In this document: in pieces, positions 41,801-53,800 of the stretch
Position numbering within the stretch: position 1 is the stretch's first letter
Layout: every line of letters begins with the position of its first letter
Assembly: GCA_013399855.1 (NCBI GenBank)
Contig: VXAY01006698.1
Location: forward strand, 1,542,300-1,606,299
Source: Oxyruncus cristatus
Taxonomy: Eukaryota; Chordata; Aves; Passeriformes; Cotingidae
DNA length: 64,000 nucleotides
Direction: 5' to 3'
Position numbers and translations under genes: made by a program
The notes under the pieces: generated by a model
What the model was told of the DNA's origin: nothing
Seen by the model: only the letters and a program-made list of their open reading frames with translations
Databases searched by the model: none

Positions 41801-44800
41801 ACTAACATCAGTGCACCCACCTCAATTACAGAAATTACAAAAGGAAGGTCAGAAAGGGTAGTGTTACTGTGTAACAGGATCTGCTAGACTGGAAGGTTAC
41901 GAAGGACTAAGATATGCCTCTGGATACCAATTTTTTTGTCACCATTATTGGACACAAATATACTTTCCACCTCCTGTTTGCACAAGTAGCAATGGCACAG
42001 TAGGAAGTTTCTAAAGTACAGACATAACACACTGTTTAACAGTTAAGTTACAAGGTAGAGTTACAGGAACAGTTCCAGCTCAAAGCTTGCAAAAATATTT
42101 TCTACGAAGGAGATTGTTTCTCGACAGTTTACTATCCAATAGCACACTATTAGATCCGAAAGCTTGAAATAGGTACCCATGACTTACCTCCTAACAAAAG
42201 ATTCAAAGGCTTGAATGCAATACTCTCGTAGTTCATCATCATCTACATTACAAAACTTTACAACCAAAGGAATTATTTTTTCAAGATATTCGCCTGGTAA
42301 GAGAAAAAAAATTAGCTAAGTAATTACTCTCACCTAAAAACTTTGAAGTAAAAGATAATTTATAAATTTTTCTTACCTATTCTGTGACCTGCTTGCCTAC
42401 TGATAGCAGCAATACACTGTATATAGGTCCTAGTTGTTGACATGGAATCATTTTTAGACAGTTCTGTCAACAGATGTTCAATGAGGTCAACAAAAACCAT
42501 ATTGCCACAACTCATAACCAGGTGACCAAGAGCAATGATGGTTCTTTTCCTCACAGCAAGTCTTGGGCTGGTCAGCTGGGGGAGCAGACAGGTCAGAATT
42601 GAAGGATGGAAGTTAACAAGCAGTCCTCCTTGCCTTAAAACAGACAAAACACAAACTCAAACCAATTGAATCTAGATAACTTTGTTCATATACTGTACAA
42701 CAATCTTTAAATATTCCCCAAACATCAAAAATATTCCAATTAATTATTTAAATTTAAGCTTTAGGAACTTTCAAAAAGAAGATATTAGTTTAAAAATATA
42801 AATAAATAAATACAAAAATAAACATTCAAATAAGCTTAAAATTACAGTTCTTAGACGATTAAGTAATAAAGGAATTGTTCTATAAATCAATTATCTTCAA
42901 TACATTCACTTTATTCCCAAATTAAGTTTCACCTGTACTTAATACCTTACCATATTATTTCGCATAACTTCAACTAATTTGATTTTACATTTGGAAAACT
43001 AAAGTTCAAGCTTTAAGGAGTATTTATTAGCATTCACCAGCATATTAAAAGAGGGATGTTTACCTGCTCAACATATCAGCCATGATATCCAGTGCCTCCA
43101 GTTGAACAGACACATCTTCCTGCTTGGCTATAGCACTAGTGAGACGCCCTGTGATCTTTTTGCAAACATTAGCTGCTAATGCAGAACCTGAAAGTACAAC
43201 AAAACCTCAACATTTTCATAATGTTAAAAAAATTGATTTTTTTAACACCACAGATCATGTTTGCAACTAGGGAAAGCAACCTAATCTCAGCATAAAGAAG
43301 CTTTTCCCACCCAACAAAACAAGCCTGCACAGTCTGTTTGCTTGCTAATGTCATGTATGCTCTGCATTAGAGCTAAAAAAGACTATTTATGTACATACTG
43401 AGGAGAGCTTCTTGTCCCAGAAGGTATATACAACAGAAAGGACACTGCTTTTGGTAGGGCAAGCAATGAAAAGTGAAGGCCAAGACAAGTCTAGAGCAAT
43501 AAATGGAAGGACTATAGGTAAAAACAGAGAAATAAACTATAGGAGAAGCACAGAACAAGAGCCACCTCTAAAGAATGGTTGTATAATGAAAAAGCAAAAT
43601 AAAATTATTTTGCACCAGAAGCTTAAGTACCTGAAATACTGCTGAAACATTTGAGAAAGGGAGGAAAAAAGGTATACCCAAAGTATTTTAAAATACTAGA
43701 AAAAATGTCTTTACAACAACTCTATATCTCTTCCTCAAACTGTCTAACATTGTTTCAAGTAATTACGAGAACGAACTCACATCATGGTAACAACAGTTAG
43801 TATTCATCTGCACATGCGTGAAATTTTTTCAGTCACACTTTCAATGTGAAATTAATATCATTCCAACCTATGTTAAGTCTGGTTTATATATATTATGGCT
43901 AATTCTTAACTACGACTAAAACTAAAACATAACAATTGGACAGTCAAATGTCTTACCACAAAGGGTAAGAAAAGAGGCAACAATCTATGTTTGTGTTGAG
44001 AAAAAGAAATAACATGTTTATTTTTATATTAGGAATGTTAATTATATTGAAATATTTTGCTGCATTTTTGTTTGAGCTTTACCTCCACCCAAAAATCTCC
44101 CTTCGTTTTGTGTAGGCAAACCAAAGTGTAAAAGCTTTTTAAACTGTAAAAACAATTTACTTAAAATTAGTTACTTATGTAAAGTTTATGCATCTCACTA
44201 CTGCTTGATAAAAGCAAGATTTACATGTCGACTTTCAAAGGGGTTATTAAAATCAGAGTTCTTTTTTTTAAGAGACTTCAGGCTCTAAAAATGTCATTTC
44301 CAAAGCCTTTTTAATCACTACTGTTTTCTCATTCCTATCCTACACTATGATATCTGAAAAGCACTTGAATAAAAAGTAATGCCATTAAGTAATGAGCTGT
44401 TCAACATTATTATCTCTTTTGGAAGAAAGACTGCCTTCATTTAAACCTGCAGGTAAGCATTTCAGTAATTCACAAGGTACTTTCCAAAACACTTCCCATA
44501 AACTGAGACAAGAAATCAGATGGTTAGAGAAAAGTACCCAAGCTGTAATCAATTTTAAAGTGTACTATCAATCAAAAAGCAAGATGAGATTTAGCTATTA
44601 CTACAGCCACCAGGCAATTACTAAAATAGAAGCTTTTACACTCAACTTGTTATACCAAAGTTCATATACTCAGTTTTCCACATTAATACAAACCTTCAGT
44701 AAAAAAAAAAAAAAAAAGTTTTTAAACTTTTAAAGTAAAATCTAGCAATACAGTCGGAGAAGGAGAAACTAAAAGGATATTTGTGCCATACATTTTTCCC

Positions 44801-47800
44801 CTAACAGAAATTAGTTCCAATGCTAAATGAACTGAATCCTCTTCACTAGAAGACCAGGCTTTTGTATTTTTTTGAATTAGTAAATTACACAAGTAGAAAA
44901 AGCCTTGAGTACAAAATGCCTTACCACTGGAAGCTGGGGGGAGTTCTCCAATCACAGTTTTAAGACCGATGCTTGAAATGTCACGTAACTGTTCTTTGTC
45001 TGAGAGCATGTTTGTACAGAGGGTATCTACAATGGTCTCCACTTGATACTCCTTCACTTTACTCACCAAAGGTCCTAGGCTGTATAAGGAGAAGACAAGT
45101 ATTAAATCTGCAACCCTAAATAAAACATCTCATTTTATTTCAGTATTTTGCACTCAAGTCACAAACTCAAGGTTGGGTCTGCTGGCAATACAAAGCAGAA
45201 TTTTAAAATCTGAAAACCTCCAGGTGGTTGAGTTGATAACCTGTCTCCATAAGTCTAGTAACAAAATGGTCATTTAGTACCTGGGTTTTATCTGGTGCTG
45301 GAAATGGTTTTTGCATGGACTTTACTGCTTCAAAACCAGAATCCCTCTTACTTCTCATTTAATGACAATATTTATAACAAAAATTACCTAGCCAGAGCCA
45401 TCAGTTCACCTGCTTGACCATCAGTGCTTGCTTACTTCATAGACAAGTAAGCAACATTCTTAACTACTGCACGTTTATTCTCTACAACACTTGAATTCAA
45501 CCTGATATATACTGAGACTCCTATACCATAGGTGCCTTCCTTATTAGAATACAAATACTAAAAGAAAAAACAGTGACATGGTATGTCCTCCTTCACATAG
45601 ATTACAAGCGCTATTATACATGCAGCAGTTACACTTCCTCTTTCCTCTGAACTGTGATTTTTTAGTTATTCCAGCCATTTTGAGAATTGCAACCATTTTG
45701 TATTCCTTTGTCAAATGCTCTCAAATTGTTCAAAATACTAAAACTTCAGATGTCCTAGTAAAGTCTAGTCCATTGCTAAGAAATATAGCATCCTTCACCA
45801 CCTTTCTAGCCCTATCACCAACTTCCAGCATCTCTCCATTCTAATGTTCTGTTCCAAAAGGGAAGTTATAAAAAAAACCCTGAACCTTTTATTGCCTCTG
45901 TCCTCCCATTCACCTGTTAAAAACCGCTGTAACAACTCCTCACTCTTTTTCCTACTACCTTTCCAACTTCTCACTGCAAATTTGCTTATCTAGTTTCTCC
46001 CTATTTTACAACACCTGCCTTTAGACAAAGCATCTGAGAAATGGGAAATTTATTTGGAAATATTTTAAATTACCAAATTATCGAACCTGTAAAACTGTTC
46101 AGCTACAAGCTAGTTTGATACACAAGGGTAAATATTTTTCCCTCCTCCCCAAAACCAACCTTTCAAAGCACTTTACAAAAACAAAACAAGCTCAAGACAC
46201 TAGGGAAAAAGCGTGAGGAAAACTTCCAATTTCATACATTTGATTGTACAATGTTATAATGGAGTTGACAGGTCATGATACAGAACTAAACCCTGATTAA
46301 CACATATCAGTATGCAGCACTAGTAAAATTAATAAATTCCATACATCTTATTCTAATTGTATCAGATTACTGGAAAGAAACTATCTGGATTCAAAGTACT
46401 TCCTTTCAGACTCAAGCAGTTATAGTGGAGGGAAAAAAAGTTTTGTTTTTATTTCATAAGATTTTGAAAATTAGTCTGAATTAAAAGCAAATTTCACAAC
46501 AAAAAAGTGCAGGCATTAAGTAAACTGCACAAAACTAGAGAAGGGAGGAAGGAGGAATGATCTATAGGCAAACAGAAATTCTGCCCAAGCTAGTAAGATA
46601 CTAAGCTCTCAGTGAAGGCTATTATTCTAACACTAGATAGTTCAAAACCCAAATTAAGTTATGCCACTCAGTCAAAAACTTACTTCATGCTTAGTAGTTA
46701 AATCATCTAATTGCCACAGTATTGTATTACAAAAACACACAAGTGTATTAAGACAGAAAAATCACTCAAGTCTTCATCAAATGGAGAGTTCCTTTCTTAA
46801 TTTATATGTAATGAGAGACAAGCACAAAATCCAAGATGACACTGAAATGTTTTTGGTTGGTTGGTTTTTTTATTTGAAATGGCTCCAGAGCTTTCAGTCT
46901 AACTCTCCAAGAACACAGCTGGGCTCCGGGTTCACTACTAGCTACTAAAACTGTCAGTCAGGCAGTTGTGAGGAAACACACAGGTCACAGATCACTATTC
47001 AGAAGGCTCAAAGCTGTGGTATTCAGCATAAAGGCAATGAAGTTAGTTCAGGAGTTTAGTACTGTACTCACCATGATAGGGTGAGTACTATACTCACCCT
47101 ACACTCTTACTACCTTGTTGGTATTGTTGAGGAAAAGACAAACTGCTGCATTACTTTGACAGTGAAGACCCAAGGATTCCAAAGTGCTGTTAACAAGTAG
47201 ATGTTTTAATTTTACCTATTGACCTATAAATGCTTTGCATTATCTCACCATACTTAATGTGACTTGGCACCTTGGACCATATTGAATTAACTTTCGAATG
47301 TATAGTCAAACTTGACAACAACTTTGTTCATTTTGGTCAGTTTGACAATCCCCACATCTGGGCAAGGCAAGTTCCTTTTGAGAGGCCATGGTGGAAAATA
47401 GGAACAGTTTGGTCAAACATAACTTAGAAGCACCTACAGGATAAATCCAAAACCACATGATCCAAATGCCTCTGAAACGCAGTCTTCTCCTCAGTCTCAG
47501 AGCATCAAACTTTGCATTCTTCCTGCTACAAAGGCTCCCAAACACTCTCTGAGCTCTCCACACCTTCCTGTTTCAGAAGTCCTCTCAGTCATTCCAAAGC
47601 CATCCCTCACCACCATACAGCTCACACCACAGTACAACTGTAGGCCCTCAAAAAACACTGTTGCACCCAATCTGATCACCCATTTTCTCCACTCCTGAAA
47701 AAAAAAAGACAGTGTTCTGACAGCTCAAACTAAACTGTTAGAGCTGTTGGAGGGAGTAGGACTGGAGGACTAGGCTCAGATTCAGAAGACTTCAAATCAG

Positions 47801-50800
47801 TAATTCCAGATGGACTCAAAAGGGACGAGATCTATGATCTTCATTCTTGGATAGCTAGCAGTCATGGCTCTGTGCAGTAGAACAAATCCAAAACCTGTTG
47901 TATGTACCCCACTGCTGCTACCCTTCTTTCCCAAGTCCAAGAATTCACAGTGGCAAGGGCTTATTTTCATTAAAAAATTCCCAGCAGAGGTAAAAGTCAA
48001 CAAGCAAAACATGCAGACAGAGAAGGACACGGACAAGCAAGCCTCTGTATTCAAGCACTATGCTTGACTTACGGTATGATAGTAACCAGAGTAAGGTTCA
48101 AAGCTTTGGTACGGTCTGTCACCATGCCAGGCAAACTTAGGAGCTTCTCTTCCAATGGCCATGCTCACTCCCATGAACTCAGAACACTGTTTGCGCTTGA
48201 GGCACAGCACGTAGATTAACACCCAGGAATATGCTATCCCCAAAGCAATCACACCTGGCGCTCTTCATGCCTTCCTTCACAAACTGCAACCTACTTGGTT
48301 TCTTTCTTTCCCTGCCCACCCTACTTGTGTGAAAATACCTGCTGAAAATACTGGCAATGTGTGTGGGGGGCCAGGGACAGGGGAAGAAAGCAGCAAAGGC
48401 AAAACATATTTACCAATACCATGCACTGGAATATCACAACTAACTCGGTTCTGTTAATGCACAAAACTTGGAACTAATTGGACATTAGTCAAACTAGGCC
48501 ACAGGCATAAGAAACTGACACATTATGATCACACCAATGCCACAAATTCAGGAAGTTTGCAATTTACTCATTTTGCAGAGTATTTTATGGAGATATAGAG
48601 GCAGCTTTAAAATAAAAACACAAGAACAACTTTGGGTCAACATTTCTAGAAGATACAGCATACAGGTAATCTTAAGGGGACTGTTGAGATACTGACTGGT
48701 ATCTGATCAAAGGCATAAAAGGAAGCCCTTTAACTGCACAGAAATGAAGACATAATGGAATGTTTTCTCACTTGCTTCAGCAGAACCTGCAGAGATGAAG
48801 AGCTCTGACAGAGCACCCTCCATTAAAAGCAGTCTAACCTCAGGCCCTAACCAGCCACTGCCCTTTAATTTAGGAAAAGGGCACTGTACTGGATTCTTGA
48901 GATTCCATTAAACCATCTCCACAGCTACTAAACCCATGAGAGTAGGGGTTTAGAGAACCATATCCACAATCCAATCTGGTCATTTTACTGCTTGGATAAT
49001 GTTAAATTAATAATGTAATGTTATTAAAATAATTTTTACCACTGATAAAGACCTTTTCCCTCTAACAGATAAACTCCTGATAAACCCGTACACAAGCATT
49101 TGCAAACACACAGATTATTACCACGAATTACCCGAGATACAAATACATCAAGCCATCCCTGGCTGCAGTTGAAACGTTTTCTCCAGTTGCTCAAAAAGCT
49201 CACAGCTTTCTCCACAACTCGATTTCACTCTTCAGCCAAGCTCTCCCATCGCAGTGATTCATTGACACATCTATATATACAGCTTCTCTTCAAATACACT
49301 TCACTGTCAGTCAGTGGCTACTCACAGTGCTGTTGCACTCATCTACCCTTGGAGCATAGTAAATTGTTTTGCAAGCAGCGCAAGCATAAATTAACTTGAA
49401 TAGAAACCAAAACAATTCCAAGCTACAATGACTGTCCACAGACAGAGAAATTCCCCGAGCATTTCAGTCAACAGACTACAGTATACAAGGTTAGAATCTG
49501 TAGAAACCATTTCTCATCCATAAGGCTGTCTGCTCCAACAGAAATACTGCAAATAGGAGCACTAGGAAAGATGGACAAGCACACGTACAATTATGGAAGC
49601 AAATTCAAATAAATCTGAGTAACAGTATCCTTTCAAAAATATTCAAAACCTGCTGAGTAGCAATCCTAAAGGATTGCTTTTGATCAATATGGAGAGAGTT
49701 TGCTATCTGGCCGGTGAAATTCCAGGTGCCAATGTCATCCCTCCTCTCATGGCCAGAAAGGTCACGTCTTCTGTTTTTTGCAGTTTACAATTGCTTGTGC
49801 AACTCTACAAAAATACAACTTCCACATCCTAGAGACCTGCAGCTGACACCAGACCTGACTCTGACATACCAGAAACAGATCACCACCAAAAATCTCTTGG
49901 TTCATAAGAGAAAGCATCTCAAGTTATGGTAAGGACTTATTTTAAACCTGAACAACTACTACATGCTTTGGATTTAAACACGTTTATTCTTCAAATGTAA
50001 CCTATGAGTAACTAAAATAATCACAGACAAGGCCAGTCAATCAGATTCATCTCAATTAAGTGTAGGAAATATTTTTTTTGCTAATGTTTTAAAGATGACC
50101 AAACCACTTAAATGACATTCAGACAAACACTATAAATCACAGTTTCTAGGAAGTGTTAAACCATATTTTTCCTGAATCAGCACCTTCAGTCCTATTTATT
50201 CAACGTATTAGTTCAATCAAGCAGACATGCCAATTGTAAAGTAAATTTTAAAAACGGATTGCCTCAAGCTTTTCTGGCCTTCAAAATCAGTAGATATCAT
50301 TTACAGACCTTATTATTAGTCCTAGATTAGAAACTAAGTTTATCAGAAGTTGAAAATAAACTATAACCTTCTTTTATAAAATCAATTCTGACTACAAAGC
50401 TTTTGCACTTAAGTATTTTTCACACTTAAGGCTGTTTTGGGTATTGTTTCGAGTGCTCTTTGATCTTTTCCGTTTCACTAACCAATAATTTGTGTCCAGT
50501 TTCTCTCAGTCAAAAGCTCATTCAGCTGCCTATGGAGAAAAACAATAACATGCTATCTCCTTTAAGTTACACACATTTGAAAATAAAGGTGTTCATAGTG
50601 TATCTCCTTATCAGGAAGACAGACACCAACTCAATCAATTATAGTCTGAAGCTGGCATATTTTAACAGCTATCAAATAAGCAAATTTATTTACAGGGAAG
50701 AGTTAAAATTCACAAATTAAAAAAAAAAAAAGCCAAAACATTATTCAAATCATCAGTATAGCAGGATGTGCAGTAGTGTATTATCCCAGCATCCAAAATG

Positions 50801-53800
50801 CTTCGAAGCTGCTGAACTGGATCAACCACACAACAGCCAATACATGCATCATCCTGTTCACACTAATGACTCAAGACTCCCAGCGTCAGGGAGCGTTACT
50901 TATATTGAACCACTGCCCAGAGAAGTCACACTGGTAAATGCAGAGAAATTACAGTATCACAAGGGAGGAATCACTGAAAGTACTTTAATTCCCCCACGGA
51001 TAGAGATATATGAGTGCATCTGGGTTCTTACAGGTTTCAGGAAATGTTTCACAGTGTGAAGCAATAAAGATTTCTATGCATAGGTTTAAGTGGCAGAACA
51101 GCAAACCACAGAAAACTGCTCAAAAAGAGAAGCAGTTCATCCTTAAACTGCAATGCCGAACATATGAAACAATTAATGTGAAATTCGGGCCAACAGAACA
51201 TTACCAACATTATCATCAACAAAGAACAACTCCACCCAACACAACACCTATGTTTAGACAAACTCTACTGCTTGACTAATCCAGATGCACATAATCCTAA
51301 AAAAAGCTACTGGCAGTGTAACTGCTTCTGCCATAAGGTGTACACAATACCATGCCGTAAGAACGTGCAATAGCGCTTTCTATGGTGGCTCACTGTAAAA
51401 CAGCCTATGGCTACCAGATGAAGCAAAAACCATTCCTGCAGAAAAAATGCAGCCAACATGAACAGATTTAAAATTTTACATATAATTGACAAAAACAAGG
51501 TGAACAACCTGCAGTTACTGACGTAGGTTGCATCTATGGACTGCAAGAGAAGCTTGACAAATAAAACTCCTTTCTCTTTTGTAATGTCAAAGATAGAGCA
51601 GACTGACTTTTACCTCAAGAGTACTAAGGTATTAATTTTTATTTTTATTCAGAAATGAACTGGACAATCATCTTGAAAGGTAGCTACCCAAATATCCACA
51701 AACTCAAAAACTGACTTCTGCTAAAGAACAACATGTTTTATCCTGCCCAAAACCAGTGCAATATAACTGAAAAGATCGGGAACAAAGTCACTAGTGTGCT
51801 TCGTATAGATAAGAAAAAACAAGTTCCCCAGCATTTTAACCAATAGAGCCCTCCCTACTGAAGCAGCGGAAAAGGCAAAACCAGGAATGCTGCTTACTTG
51901 TTGCAACATTTGCCTTAAAATAAATACTGTTTTATAGCTGCTCTGAGTTGTTTTAAATCTGCTGTGTTCAGTGACCTCAAGAATCAAACCTTGGAAGAGT
52001 GATCCTTACCTCCTCTGCCATTCAGAGCATTTACATTCATCTACCTGTAAAGGAAGCTCCCCTAACAAGCTGCAAAACTTTTCTCCCTTCCTCAAGAAAA
52101 ATCTATCTCAAATACAGATTCAAAGGTACATAGAGTTGTCTTAAATCCTTTTTCTATGAGAGGGAATCTATTCTTTAATGGGTCATCAAGCACCAGTCTA
52201 ATGAAAGTTACTGGTGATAGTCTCTAAAGCTTGTCACAGAATTTAAATTAAGAGAGATCTAAACATGGTTTATGCTTTCCTCAGTTCAAAGTGCCAGAAA
52301 ATCAGTAACAGAAATACACAAGAATACAAAATATTTTAAATCAAAAAAGTCAAGAAAAATATGCTGGTTGAACCTAATTTCCCAATGAATCAGGCTTACA
52401 ACCAGTGCTGTAGTAGATGGAAGACTTTCGATCAGCTTGAACTGTCTCAAAATAGCAACAGCTTAATAGTGTTCTTCTAATGTTTTTACCAAAGCTCATG
52501 TGACCGTAGGAAAGCACTAAGCCAGAAGAAAACTAATTCCCCAAACCAGTCTATAACAAAACTAGATAAGAAGCAGTGGAAGAAAAAGGACGAGGAGGAC
52601 AAGAACAGCAGAGCAGCATTATCTGGCTTACAACTGTCATGAACAATACTGTGAGTATAAGCCACCTTCAGAAGAGAATACTCTAGAAGAGTGGTGGGGT
52701 TTTTATATCCAAAGTACATCTACAAGTGATTGGGATGCAAAAACCAAAAATATATACCTTCAACACGAATGTTCACAATTCACCTGAAAATTTTTCAATT
52801 ATGTTTCTTGTCCCAATAAAGTAAATTTTAACAGTTCCTTAACATTATTTGTATTCCTCGAAAAAACTCAAAATTTGGAAAGAGATCCTGCCACATTAAT
52901 TAAATCAAAAAATTTTATCACTGTGTCATTGAAGAATTGTTAATAAAATTGGACATGAGCACACACACAGACAGCCCTCTTTTTTCTCATCCTCTTCTGT
53001 TTGCAATCTTTCTGTAATGTTTCAATAAGCATTACTTGTACTATAGATCCTAAATTCTAACACTGCCATTAAAAGACTGCGATGTATAAACTGAGTCTAT
53101 GTGAGTTTATCTAAACTCCATGATAACTATAGGATGTACATTGAAAATGAGTACTGCATGTACGCTGTAACATAACTTTTCCACAAAACGCTATTTCACA
53201 CAAAGACAATTCTAAGCCTGAGCCAAGTTTCATAACAATATACTCTTCTAATTGAGTACAAGCAATCTGTTTCAAAGTCATGGAACTTAAACTGTATCAC
53301 GAGGAACTCAAGTCATTTCAGAAGTTTGAATTAAAAAGAAACATGGCATTTTGTGTTGTTTGTTAAAAAAAATGAGGGGGAGAAGAAACATTTTAACAAC
53401 GCTGCACAGCTGGTGAGAGTAGTGAAAAAGTAGTGACAATTATATTGCTAAATACTGCTAATACCAAACTTTAGCTTGAAATTTGACCTTCCTACACTAA
53501 TTTCTCTGTGCAAGGTTTTGGTTACCATCACTTAAAATATTGCAGAAGCTGAAGCAAGCATTGCTTCTAAGTACCTAAGCAGAGGTCCACACAGGCTTTT
53601 TCTACTTTGGTAGTCTGACATGGCAAACTGTGAAGAATAACAAGCTGAAACAAACTCAGCTAGTCACAATGTGAAGCTTCTCTTATGTAGCAAACTTACT
53701 TCAATCCATGCCTCATAGAATACAGGCAGTGTAAATGGAATATAAAAACGTGAGCTCACAAACAAGAAACATTCTCAGAAACACTAGAAATTCTTAAGAG

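Larger units (their letters stand above)
38756..44924 (-). other. CAND1: CAND1 introns 3-9 (non-coding parts)
   Basis: Intron 9 is 38756-39393, intron 8 is 39536-40206, intron 7 is 40500-41549, intron 6 is 41696-42187, intron 5 is 42294-42376, intron 4 is 42634-43063 and intron 3 is 43188-44924. They hold simple AT-rich sequence, including an AAC/AAT-rich patch near 40908-40935 and a run of 17 A at 44701-44717 that could be the tail of an old retroposed insertion. No gene was seen. Confidence 0.9.
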
